This document shows positions 8,771 through 16,440 of a DNA stretch of 44,107 bases, one piece after another. The DNA is taken from assembly GCA_017941355.1 (NCBI GenBank), contig JAGAWN010000149.1, forward strand, positions 1-44,107, written 5' to 3'. Below the pieces are notes generated by a model. It saw nothing but the letters and a program-made list of their open reading frames with translations, searched no databases and was not told the origin of the DNA. Numbering within the stretch: position 1 is the first letter of the stretch; each line of letters begins with the position of its first letter. Origin of the DNA: Ruminiclostridium sp. GTDB taxonomy: Bacteria > Bacillota > Clostridia > Oscillospirales > Ruminococcaceae. The position numbers and the translations under genes were made by a program.

Positions 8771-9015
8771 TGGCAAGGATTGAATGTAAGTGCGGTCAGA
8801 TAATTTGGAACGGAGAAACCCCAAACGATATAGAGTTCTGGGCATATTCCGACCGGACAATGGACAGCATACTCATGTCGGACAGCGTATCATCGCTGGA
8901 TTTTTCGGTCAATGCCGATTATAATGTATGGTTGTGCCCGCTGTGCAGACGGCTGTACATATTCAACGGAAAGGACAGTGTACCGCTGTATGTTTACACT
9001 CCCGAAGAAAACTGA
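8770..9015 (+). CDS. small zinc-ribbon-like protein of unknown function
   Basis: 81 aa starting MARIECKCGQ. The ATG shares its A with the PFK stop codon, which indicates translational coupling. Two Cys pairs (CKC near residue 6 and CPLC near residue 56) look like a small metal-binding ribbon. The body between them is polar and acidic. I do not recognise the family. A longer in-frame extension back into the PFK gene exists but has no ribosome site and shadows PFK codons. The 3' end overlaps the next gene. Confidence 0.65.
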   Translation: MARIECKCGQIIWNGETPNDIEFWAYSDRTMDSILMSDSVSSLDFSVNADYNVWLCPLCRRLYIFNGKDSVPLYVYTPEEN

Positions 9016-9382
9016 AGATTTCAGCGAGATCCGCGTCTATATCTGCTCTCACCTTTCCGAAAGCCGGATACCCATTGATGATATAATAACTCCCGACGTA
9101 CTGTTCACAGATATCTTTGATAGGTACAATTGCATTTATATTTACAGGCGAAAAAAGAAATACTATCTGAAAGTTGTTACAAATTATCGCTCGGAAGAAA
9201 CCACTCACAAGTTCATCGACCTCGATGAACTGACATACGGACTTGTTTCACTCCAAATGATGCGAAAGGCATACCGTGAAAACAAACTTCATCATAAAGA
9301 GGCTTATCTTGAGTATATGAAAGAAGTCGATGAAGCGTATTACAACCGCGCCGCCGAGGAATGGGAACGAACACATATATAA
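8990..9382 (+). CDS. small basic/acidic protein of unknown function
   Basis: 130 aa from ATG 8990; AAAGGA at 8970-8975 lies 14 nt upstream, which is long. An in-frame GTG at 8978 is too close to that site. The first 26 nt overlap the zinc-ribbon gene in another frame. The sequence has a Tyr/Lys-rich beta segment (YIYRRKKKYYLKV) and a helical C-terminus rich in Tyr, Glu and Arg. No domain recognised. The tight overlap suggests co-production with the 81-aa protein. A frameshifted single gene is an alternative. A strong terminator follows at once. Confidence 0.6.
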   Translation: MFTLPKKTEDFSEIRVYICSHLSESRIPIDDIITPDVLFTDIFDRYNCIYIYRRKKKYYLKVVTNYRSEETTHKFIDLDELTYGLVSLQMMRKAYRENKLHHKEAYLEYMKEVDEAYYNRAAEEWERTHI

Positions 9383-9398
9383 TTCAATACTGACATAG

Positions 9399-9430
9399 AA
9401 AACTCCCGGAATTGGTTTTCCGGGAGTTTT
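9399..9430. terminator. bidirectional intrinsic terminator
   Basis: A 13-bp perfect stem (9399-9411 with 9418-9430) with a 6-nt loop and T/A tracts on both sides. It ends the rightward PFK operon and the leftward carboxyltransferase operon. Confidence 0.9.
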
Positions 9431-9433
9431 TGT

Positions 9434-10831
9434 TTATACAGGCATAACCTTATTTGCTTTGTCGGCGTGGACGGCGTCAATGCCGTTCTGCTTGTCGCGG
9501 CGCTTTTCGAAGAACTTCTCCGCTACCTGACCGAACATCGCGTAGCTGAGAACGTCCTCGTCCTGCTGAGCCCACTTTGCGGCCTCGGCTTTGAGCTTTT
9601 CAAGCTCCGGTTCAATGAGGTCTGCGGGACGGCAGTCTATCGGCTTCTCGTCGCCAAGTATCTTCTTGCGGAACTCGGGGTCAATGGGAGCCGGAGTTTT
9701 TCCGTATTCGCCCTTTACAAGACCCTTGAATTCCTTTGTTACTGTCTTGTAGCGTTCACCCATGATAACGTTGAACACTGCTTGTGTGCCGACGATCTGT
9801 GAGGTCGGAGTTACGAGCGGCGGATAGCCCGCGTCTTTTCTTACGCGCGGAACTTCCTGCAATACCTCGTCGAACTTGTCGGATTTGCCCGCCTGTTTAA
9901 GCTGAGAAAGCAGGTTGGAGAGCATTCCGCCCGGTACCTGATAGATGAGGGCGTTTGCATCGACCGCAAGCATCTTCGGATCAAGAAGTCCGCTGTCGAG
10001 ATACTTCTTGCGAAGCTCCATGAAGTACGGACGAAGTTCTGTGAGCTGTTTGAGGTCAAGTCCGGTATCGTAGGGAGTTCCCTGCAATGCCGCAACCATA
10101 GATTCTGTCGGAGCGTGAGATGTGCCGTTTGCAAGCGGCGACATCGCGGTGTCTATACCGTCAACACCTGCCTCGATGCCTTTCAGCAGGCACATTGAAG
10201 CAAGTCCGGAGGTGTAGTGAGTGTGAAGCTGTATCGGTATCTTTACGTTAGCTTTCAGAGCCTTTACAAGTTCCTCGGTGCGGTAAGGAGTGAGAAGTGC
10301 TGCCATATCCTTGATACAGATAGAATCAGCGCCGCATTCCTCTATCTGCTTCGCGTAGTTTACATAATACTCTGTGGTGAAGATCTCTCCGAGAGTGTAG
10401 GAGATCGCTATCTGAGCGTGCGCACCCTCTTTCTTTGCAGCTTTTACGGCTGTCTGGAGATTTCTCACGTCATTAAGAGCATCGAAAATACGGATTATGT
10501 CGATACCGTTAGCTACCGACTTCTGAACAAAGTATTCGAGTACGTCATCAGCGTAATGACGGTATCCCAGCATATTCTGTCCGCGGAAAAGCATCTGAAG
10601 CTTTGTATTCGGCATTTCACGGCGCAAAGTTCTCAGTCTTTCCCACGGGTCTTCGTTGAGGAAGCGCAGGCAGGAATCGAATGTCGCACCGCCCCAGCAC
10701 TCCACGGAATAGAATCCGCACTTGTCCATTGCGCCAAGTATCGGCAGCATTTCGGGAGTTGACATACGGGTTGCGATAAGCGACTGGTGAGCGTCGCGGA
10801 GAACAGTTTCCGTTATCCTGACTTTAGCCAT
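9434..10831 (-). CDS. biotin-dependent pyruvate/oxaloacetate carboxyltransferase subunit (transcarboxylase 5S / OadA-like)
   Basis: 465 aa. Moves CO2 between carboxybiotin and pyruvate/oxaloacetate. TIM-barrel metal site and active residues: D13 in LRDAHQS, K174 (the position carbamylated in the family) in CIKDMAALL, and H203/H205 in LHTHYTSG. The second half is the PYC/OADA conserved domain. There is no C-terminal biotinyl domain; biotin is supplied by the separate 123-aa gene just upstream. The ATG at 10831 is chosen because AAAGGAC lies 8-9 nt upstream; the TTG four codons earlier abuts the site. Neighbours are BCCP and an acyl-CoA carboxyltransferase, with no biotin carboxylase or membrane beta subunit in the window. 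Confidence 0.92.
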   Translation of the reverse strand: MAKVRITETVLRDAHQSLIATRMSTPEMLPILGAMDKCGFYSVECWGGATFDSCLRFLNEDPWERLRTLRREMPNTKLQMLFRGQNMLGYRHYADDVLEYFVQKSVANGIDIIRIFDALNDVRNLQTAVKAAKKEGAHAQIAISYTLGEIFTTEYYVNYAKQIEECGADSICIKDMAALLTPYRTEELVKALKANVKIPIQLHTHYTSGLASMCLLKGIEAGVDGIDTAMSPLANGTSHAPTESMVAALQGTPYDTGLDLKQLTELRPYFMELRKKYLDSGLLDPKMLAVDANALIYQVPGGMLSNLLSQLKQAGKSDKFDEVLQEVPRVRKDAGYPPLVTPTSQIVGTQAVFNVIMGERYKTVTKEFKGLVKGEYGKTPAPIDPEFRKKILGDEKPIDCRPADLIEPELEKLKAEAAKWAQQDEDVLSYAMFGQVAEKFFEKRRDKQNGIDAVHADKANKVMPV

Positions 10832-10850
10832 TGTTATCAAGTCCTTTCAT

Positions 10851-11222
10851 TCAAGCGTTAATAGTAGCGATAACGGTTCCCGTGTTCACGGAATCGCCCT
10901 TCGATACATTGATAGAAGCGATAGTGCCGTCGCAGGGAGCGGGGATCGCGTTCTCCATTTTCATCGCTTCAACGATAACTATATCGTCGCCGTTCTTGAC
11001 CTTATCACCGACCTTAGCCTTAACGTCAACGACTGTTCCGGGCATAGGAGCCTCTACCTTGACACCGCCCTGAGCGCCTGCGGGAGCTTTGACTGCAACA
11101 GCCTTTGCAGCAGGCTTAGGAGCTGCCGGAGCAGCGGCTGCGGGAGCTTCCGCTCCTGCTTCGAGTTCCTCTACCGATACATCGTATGCTGTACCGTTTA
11201 CGGTAATGTTATATCTTTTCAT
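10851..11222 (-). CDS. biotin carboxyl carrier protein (1.3S-like)
   Basis: 123 aa. Carries carboxybiotin between two carboxyltransferases. An N-terminal segment (about 1-20) is followed by an Ala/Pro-rich flexible linker (about 21-55). The biotinyl domain has the classic EAMKMEN motif, with K88 as the biotinylation site, and VEAPMPGTV at 56-64. Length and layout equal those of the propionibacterial 1.3S subunit. The ribosome site is AAAGGAAG. It lies between the two carboxyltransferase genes with gaps of about 20 nt, so the three are one operon. Confidence 0.95.
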   Translation of the reverse strand: MKRYNITVNGTAYDVSVEELEAGAEAPAAAAPAAPKPAAKAVAVKAPAGAQGGVKVEAPMPGTVVDVKAKVGDKVKNGDDIVIVEAMKMENAIPAPCDGTIASINVSKGDSVNTGTVIATINA

Positions 11223-11243
11223 CTGTATGTCTTCCTTTCGTCA

Positions 11244-12620
11244 TCAATATACAAAGTTTATATGCTTTCTCTGGGGAGTATGAACGCGCTTGCCCTCAAG
11301 AGTGTCAATTGCGGAGAGGACAGCGGTGCGTGTGTCGTCGGGGTCTATCACTCTGTCAACGCTGCCGCGTGCCGCGAGAGTGAACACGCTTGCTTCGTTA
11401 TCCTTGTATTCCTCGATAAGTGCTGCTTCGTTGGTTCCGTCAAGTTCGTCGCCTTTCAGGAATATCACCGCAGCTTTCGGGTCTGCCGCAGCAATAACGC
11501 TGTTCTCGTAAGCCAACACTATGTCACTTGCGGGAGCGATCGCGCAGTATGCGGAACCATAAGCTTTTTCCGTAACGAGAGTTATCTTCGCTGTGGTAGC
11601 GCTTGCATATACCTGCGCGAGCTTTGCGGCATCTCTTACAGAGCCTGCAAGCTCGGCTGCCTGCGTACCGCCTATTCCCGCGCTGTCAAGCAGTGTTACG
11701 ACCGGGATAGAGAACGCGTCGCAGAATGACACGAATCTTGCTATTTTTGCGCAGTCAGCGGCGGAAAGCTTGTCGTCCGTCTTGTCGGTAGCAACAAATC
11801 CGACCGTCTTCCAGCTTATACTGCCTATCGCAGTGTATGAAGCAGCCCCCTGCTCCTTGTACAGTTCGATAACGCTGTTCTTGTCTGCGACAGCCTTTAC
11901 CATTGCATCGGCTTTGAGGTCTGCCGTTACAGCGGCTGTGTTTTCTTCATAGTAGTCGTTTCCGGAAAGCTCAAGATTGTTGGAGGGCAGGATACGGATA
12001 AGCTTCTTGACTGCTTCTATTGCAGCTTTCTCGTCCTTTTCGACTATTGCCGCAGCCCCGGCATTTGCGGCATTTGCGGCAGTTCCCGCGCCCTTGAAGC
12101 TGTCGTCCTCGGAAACAAAAGGAGCTGTCATGAAGAACTCGCTCTTCTCGGTCATTACAACAAAGTCCGCCATGCAGGCTATCATTGCTGCCGTACCGGC
12201 GCAAAGTCCCGCAACGAAAGATATCTGCGGTACCACACCGGAAAGCTTTGCAGCCGACTGTGCTATGTACGCATAAGCATCGAGCATAGCAGCGCCCTCA
12301 GCTATGTCGCCGCCCTTGCTGTCGTAGATCCCGACAACGGGAGCGCCGTTCTTGACTGCCATATCATATAGCTTGCAGAGTTTTGCGGCAGCCGTACTGT
12401 TTACTGCGCCGCCCTTTACCGAAATATCCTGTGAAAATGCGTAAACCGTAGCACCGTCAATAAGACCGTAACCGGTAACAACGCTTGCTGTTTCGCCGCC
12501 GGAGCCTACGAATTTACCCGTTTCAACGAAGCTGTCTTCGTCAAAAAGCTGCACGAGACGTTCTCTCGCCTTGCTGTCGGGTATGGACTGCTCCATTTCA
12601 GCCAATGTTTTTCTTGCCAC
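11244..12620 (-). CDS. acyl-CoA carboxyltransferase-family protein (12S/MmdA-like, diverged)
   Basis: 458 aa from GTG 12620. Crotonase-fold double carboxyltransferase, expected to exchange CO2 between biotin and an acyl-CoA such as methylmalonyl-CoA. The family pattern is clear (ARERL, VYAFSQD, KLCKLYDMAVKNGAPVVGIYDS, VTLLDSAGI, KAYGSAYCAI, KHINFVY end). It is about 50 aa shorter than typical and key loops differ: DSGGARIQEG is replaced by DSKGGDIAEG, and the usual DVPGFLPG by DSAGIGGT. Start choice: AGGAGG at 12631-12636 precedes GTG 12620. The ATG at 12674 has no ribosome site and lies almost on the predicted transcription start. The operon continues into BCCP and the 5S-like subunit. Confidence 0.88.
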   Translation of the reverse strand: MARKTLAEMEQSIPDSKARERLVQLFDEDSFVETGKFVGSGGETASVVTGYGLIDGATVYAFSQDISVKGGAVNSTAAAKLCKLYDMAVKNGAPVVGIYDSKGGDIAEGAAMLDAYAYIAQSAAKLSGVVPQISFVAGLCAGTAAMIACMADFVVMTEKSEFFMTAPFVSEDDSFKGAGTAANAANAGAAAIVEKDEKAAIEAVKKLIRILPSNNLELSGNDYYEENTAAVTADLKADAMVKAVADKNSVIELYKEQGAASYTAIGSISWKTVGFVATDKTDDKLSAADCAKIARFVSFCDAFSIPVVTLLDSAGIGGTQAAELAGSVRDAAKLAQVYASATTAKITLVTEKAYGSAYCAIAPASDIVLAYENSVIAAADPKAAVIFLKGDELDGTNEAALIEEYKDNEASVFTLAARGSVDRVIDPDDTRTAVLSAIDTLEGKRVHTPQRKHINFVY

Positions 12621-12679
12621 CTTGGAATTTCCTCCTGTATCAACGAGGGTTTTTACTCCCTCAAAATTTGCCATTTTAT

Positions 12680-12708
12680 ATTATACTACAATTCCGCAAA
12701 AAAAACAA
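12680..12708 (-). promoter_or_regulatory. promoter of the carboxyltransferase operon
   Basis: Minus strand: -35 TTGTTT (12703-12708), 17-nt spacer, -10 TATAAT (12680-12685). The predicted start of transcription is near 12673, which supports the downstream GTG (12620) as translation start. Confidence 0.65.
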
Positions 12709-12743
12709 GTCTTTTTGTGAAATTTAAATTAAATCTTCTCAAA

Positions 12744-13232
12744 TCACAAGCTTTCGATCACATTTCCGTCCTTGTCCATGCAAAAAATGAATGTTTCACC
12801 TGTGCTTATCTCCGAATAAAGATTGAACGGGTATTCCGTCACAGAATATGTCTGTGAATCGCCGGACACTATCTGCACCGAAGCAATATCCCGATCTTCG
12901 ACATGAATGACCACTCCTTGGTGCCATGTACATAGACAAGCGCCCGCATTCATCGTTGTATTCGGGTCGAAAAGCGGATCATACTCGTCATTTTCCTTGT
13001 TTTTGAATACCATATACGAGCAGGTCGGGTTCATTTCGTCGAAAGAGAACCACACAAGCGTTTCTCCCTCATCGGAAACGGAACCGCCGAATTCTAAGCC
13101 GTCACCGTGTTTTGAACACATATAATCAAGCATACCGTCTGTTCCTTTTACCGTACTCCCGGAACATGATGAAACCGATATCATGCAGATCAAGACATCG
13201 AAAGCTATTATCATCTTCAGAAATTTTTTCAT
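12744..13232 (-). CDS. small lipoprotein of unknown function
   Basis: 162 aa. Lys-rich N-terminus, hydrophobic helix and lipobox SVSSC with lipidated C23, so it should be anchored on the outer face of the membrane. The mature part is acidic, contains three further Cys (CSYMV, CLCTW) and beta-rich segments; no family recognised. ATG 13232 follows AAAGGA at good spacing, 9 nt after the VOC gene stop. It is the last gene of the long leftward run from 19757. No clear terminator is visible before the next operon's promoter. Confidence 0.75.
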   Translation of the reverse strand: MKKFLKMIIAFDVLICMISVSSCSGSTVKGTDGMLDYMCSKHGDGLEFGGSVSDEGETLVWFSFDEMNPTCSYMVFKNKENDEYDPLFDPNTTMNAGACLCTWHQGVVIHVEDRDIASVQIVSGDSQTYSVTEYPFNLYSEISTGETFIFCMDKDGNVIESL

Positions 13233-13241
13233 ATTTGTCCT

Positions 13242-13592
13242 TTAATTGACCGGTGCCGTAAGCTCGATATGATTTCCCTCACTGTCAGCGATCTCGGCTA
13301 CCCAGTTTCCATTTATTGCCGTCAGCGGGAAGCATATCTCTCTGCCGGAGAGCTTTCGCTCCAGCACTTCCCTGTTTCCGAACGATATGCTTGGCAGACA
13401 ATTGCTCCCGAAGCTGTGCTCCTCGTTCATTTTCTCATAAGCGAACAGCCCGAAACGAAATCCGTTCAATTCAAAAACGCTGTAAATATCGTCCCTTTCG
13501 GTGACAGGCTGCTCAAACAGCTCCTCATAAAAGAGTATCGCCCTGTTCATATTTTTCACGCAGATGTACAGAGAGTTAATGCTTATCTTCAC
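13242..13592 (-). CDS. VOC-fold (glyoxalase/dioxygenase superfamily) protein
   Basis: 116 aa from GTG 13592, which has GGAG seven nt upstream; a TTG at 13613 is the longer option without a site. Typical VOC signs: INSLYICVKNMNRAILFYEELF at the start (alpha-beta unit), FRFGLFAYE in the middle and the C-terminal ADSEGNHIEL strand, whose Glu would be a metal ligand. Single-domain VOC proteins act as dimers; function ranges from glyoxalase to antibiotic sequestration and cannot be assigned here. The start lies inside the end of the RNase R gene (17-nt overlap), so translation is coupled. Confidence 0.8.
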   Translation of the reverse strand: MKISINSLYICVKNMNRAILFYEELFEQPVTERDDIYSVFELNGFRFGLFAYEKMNEEHSFGSNCLPSISFGNREVLERKLSGREICFPLTAINGNWVAEIADSEGNHIELTAPVN

Positions 13593-15714
13593 TGTGATGC
13601 TCCAGCAGTTCAAAATCTATCATTCCGCTTCCCACATCAGCCGCAGCGCACTTCACACGCACCGCGTCACCTATTGTGTACGCCGTGTTTGAAAGTGTCT
13701 CCACAAGCGAGATATCGTTTGACAGTTCGTAGGTACCGACCGGCAGAGTCATGGTATCTACCCTGCCCTCTACTGTATTCGGCAGTTCCACAAAGAAACC
13801 TGCGCCGGTAACTCCGGAAATATAGCCGTCAAACTCCTCGCCGATGTGATCCTTCATAAATTCCGCCATATAGAACTTGTCGCAGTCCCGCTCTGCCGCA
13901 ACGGCAGTAAGTTCGGTGATGCTCGCCCGGTAAGCCTGCTCATGTGCAAACTTCTGATACTTCTTGATGAGACCGTCCGTTGTCATTCCCGCCACTGCGT
14001 CGGTGAGTATACGGTGTATCGAAAAGTCGGCAAGACGGCGTATGGGTGAAGTGAAGTGACTGTATTCTTTCAGTACAAGACCGAAATGACCGAGAGGTTC
14101 CTCGCTGTACTTTGCTTTCATCATCGAGCGCAGCACAAGGTTGTTGATAACGGGAGACTTCGGATCGTCCTTAACGCGCTTCAGTACAGCCGAAAGATCA
14201 CCGGCGGTGCTTTTTTCATTGATACCGGTGTTGTCAACACCGAGATCTGCCAGCGTTTCGGATAGCTGCACGAGCTTGTCCCTGTCGGGACTTTCGTGAA
14301 CACGGTAAACAAACGGGAATCCCGCCTCCATTGCGAATCTCGCCGCGCAGTTGTTTGCGCAGAGCATGAATTCTTCTATCATACGCTCAGCAAAACCGCG
14401 TGTTCGCTCGGAAATTTCGGTGCATACACCGTTTTCATCACAGACTATCTTGCTTTCCTTTGAGTCGATGTCGGGAGCGCCGCGCCCTTCACGGTTCTTT
14501 ATGAGAGTTTCGGTAAGCACGCGCATCACCGGCAGCTGCGACGATACTTCCGCGTATTTGCTTCTGATGTCATCACCGGCGGTATCGTCGAGCAGCGCGT
14601 TCACTTCGCTGTAAACCCCTTTTACGCGGGAACGTATCACAGTCTTTACGAACCGGAACTTCGTTATCTCGCCGCTGACGGCAATATCCATGATACATGA
14701 AAACGCAAGTCTGTCCTCATCGGGATTCAGCGAACATATCCCGTTGGAAAGCTGCTTCGGCAGCATAGGTATAACACGATCAGCAATATAAATGCTTGTA
14801 CCGCGGTCGTGTGCAGTCTTATCGAGAGCAGTTCCCTTCTGTACATAGTGAGAAACGTCCGCGATATGAACACCCAGCCTGCAGCCGTTCTCCGTGCGCT
14901 CAATGCTCACGGCATCGTCTATGTCTTTCGTGTCTGCGCCGTCTATCGTGAAAATTGGCAGTCCGCGCAGATCCTCGCGCTTTCTCACCTCAGCGGGATC
15001 AACTCCCGCTCGCCCGATCTTCTCGGCTTCCGCAAGAGCTTCCTCGGAAAACTCGGTTTCTATGCCCTTTTCGTCGATATACGCATCAACAGAGTTCCTT
15101 GCGTACTCCGAGCTTCCGTAAACGGATACAATGTCAGCGGTGATATCACTGTGGTGATCTGCGCGCTCATGTATCGACCAGCGTACCTTGTCGCCTTCGT
15201 GAATATCGTTCCCGTTCCAGCGTACTATGAACAGCGAATCGGTAAAGAAAGCGTCCGGGCGCAGCCGAAGCTTTCCGTTGTCGGAAACAACTGTTCCGGT
15301 CATGACACCCTCATTCTCACCGGTGATTAGCACGACCTTTGCGGTGTCGGAATCATGCTGTTCGTCCGCAAATTCAGACACGAACGCCAGCACGGTATCA
15401 CCCGGTACCGCACCCAACATATCACGTCCGCGCACGAAAAGCTCTTCCTCGGTCTTTTCATTGCGGATAAAGCCGTGAGTGCGCGCGACTTTCACAACAG
15501 TTCCGTTGAAGTAGCGGCTCGCGCCTTTGAGAATGTATCTGCCCTTTGAATGATAGATAAGTCCGTCCTTTTCCAAAGCAGAAACAACGCCCATTACGCG
15601 CTTTCTGTCTTTCTTTGCGGCACCGACAGCTTGCAGGATCGCGCCCTCGGTCAATCCCTCTTTTTTCTTTGGAAGAAGAGCTTCTATTATTTTTTGTCTG
15701 AATAAATACTTCAT
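13576..15714 (-). CDS. rnr: ribonuclease R (3'-5' exoribonuclease)
   Basis: 712 aa. Degrades structured RNA and takes part in RNA quality control. N-terminal winged-helix region (about 1-70), cold-shock domains, then the RNB catalytic domain with PIFTIDGADTKDIDDAVS, whose clustered Asp residues bind the metals. HIADVSHYV and HFTSPIRRLADFSIHR are hallmark segments. A C-terminal S1 domain (EFDGYISGVTGAGFFVEL) follows. ATG 15714 is preferred because GAGG sits 5 nt upstream; ATG 15729 is also in frame and overlaps the trmN6 stop. No Lys-rich tail. Downstream of trmN6 in the same operon. Confidence 0.95.
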   Translation of the reverse strand: MKYLFRQKIIEALLPKKKEGLTEGAILQAVGAAKKDRKRVMGVVSALEKDGLIYHSKGRYILKGASRYFNGTVVKVARTHGFIRNEKTEEELFVRGRDMLGAVPGDTVLAFVSEFADEQHDSDTAKVVLITGENEGVMTGTVVSDNGKLRLRPDAFFTDSLFIVRWNGNDIHEGDKVRWSIHERADHHSDITADIVSVYGSSEYARNSVDAYIDEKGIETEFSEEALAEAEKIGRAGVDPAEVRKREDLRGLPIFTIDGADTKDIDDAVSIERTENGCRLGVHIADVSHYVQKGTALDKTAHDRGTSIYIADRVIPMLPKQLSNGICSLNPDEDRLAFSCIMDIAVSGEITKFRFVKTVIRSRVKGVYSEVNALLDDTAGDDIRSKYAEVSSQLPVMRVLTETLIKNREGRGAPDIDSKESKIVCDENGVCTEISERTRGFAERMIEEFMLCANNCAARFAMEAGFPFVYRVHESPDRDKLVQLSETLADLGVDNTGINEKSTAGDLSAVLKRVKDDPKSPVINNLVLRSMMKAKYSEEPLGHFGLVLKEYSHFTSPIRRLADFSIHRILTDAVAGMTTDGLIKKYQKFAHEQAYRASITELTAVAAERDCDKFYMAEFMKDHIGEEFDGYISGVTGAGFFVELPNTVEGRVDTMTLPVGTYELSNDISLVETLSNTAYTIGDAVRVKCAAADVGSGMIDFELLEHHSEDKH

Positions 15715-15721
15715 TTTTACC

Positions 15722-16432
15722 TCAATCATTGATCTTTCCGAACAGCCGCGCGTTCATCTCCGTGACAGTCACCGGTTTTTCCGCGATAAGACCCGGCTTG
15801 CCGCCCTTTTTCCCGCTTACCAGCACGAGAAACGGGCGCTCGGAGGTATCGCTGTTATGCGCAAACTGCATTACCTTCGGCTCGATGCCGTATTTGCGCA
15901 TAAGGCAGAAGATGTCAGCAAGGCGCTCCGGGATATGGCACATTTTCAAATACCCTCCGTATTTCAGTAAAAGCGATGCCGCGCGTATAACGCTTTCGAG
16001 ATCGCACAGCAGTTCATGCCGCGCGTTCGCCTGAGCCTGTGACAGCCGTTCCTCACCGCAGCCGGGTCTGTAGTACGGGGGGTTCACGGTGACAAGCTCC
16101 ATTTTCCCGCGGGGAACGCGGAAAAGCTCTTCGTCCTTGGTGAGGTCTGCCTGAACGGGAAAGAATCTGTCCGTAAGTCCGTTCTTCTCAACGGTCATGC
16201 GCATAAGCTCCGCCGCTTCGTCCTGTATCTCAACTGCGTAAGTCCGTGCAGGCGGTTTTCCCCAGGCATGGAACAGCATAGGTATAATGCCGCAGCCGCT
16301 GCACAGGTCACATACGCTGTCTTTCGGTGAAGGCTTTGCGAACTCCGCCAGAAGCAGAGCGTCCGTGCCGAAGCGGTGATCCGCGCTCACATAGATATCA
16401 TGCCCGAAAAGGTCAAATACTTCCGTCTGCAT
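15722..16432 (-). CDS. trmN6: tRNA1(Val) adenine(37)-N6-methyltransferase-like protein
   Basis: 236 aa Rossmann-fold SAM methyltransferase. SAM motif DLCSGCGIIP at 42-51 and the N6-adenine catalytic motif NPPY at 117-120 are both present, and FGTDALLLAEF near 21 is typical of the YfiC/TrmN6 group. The target is predicted to be A37 of a tRNA. The ribosome site TAGGAG overlaps the stop of the upstream membrane-protein gene. The 3' end overlaps a possible RNase R start, so the genes form one unit. Confidence 0.85.
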   Translation of the reverse strand: MQTEVFDLFGHDIYVSADHRFGTDALLLAEFAKPSPKDSVCDLCSGCGIIPMLFHAWGKPPARTYAVEIQDEAAELMRMTVEKNGLTDRFFPVQADLTKDEELFRVPRGKMELVTVNPPYYRPGCGEERLSQAQANARHELLCDLESVIRAASLLLKYGGYLKMCHIPERLADIFCLMRKYGIEPKVMQFAHNSDTSERPFLVLVSGKKGGKPGLIAEKPVTVTEMNARLFGKIND

Positions 16433-16440
16433 AGCCGCTC

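Noticed and set aside
13576-13613. VOC gene start at TTG 13613
   Set aside because: No ribosome site; GTG 13592 has GGAG at good spacing and begins at the conserved fold.
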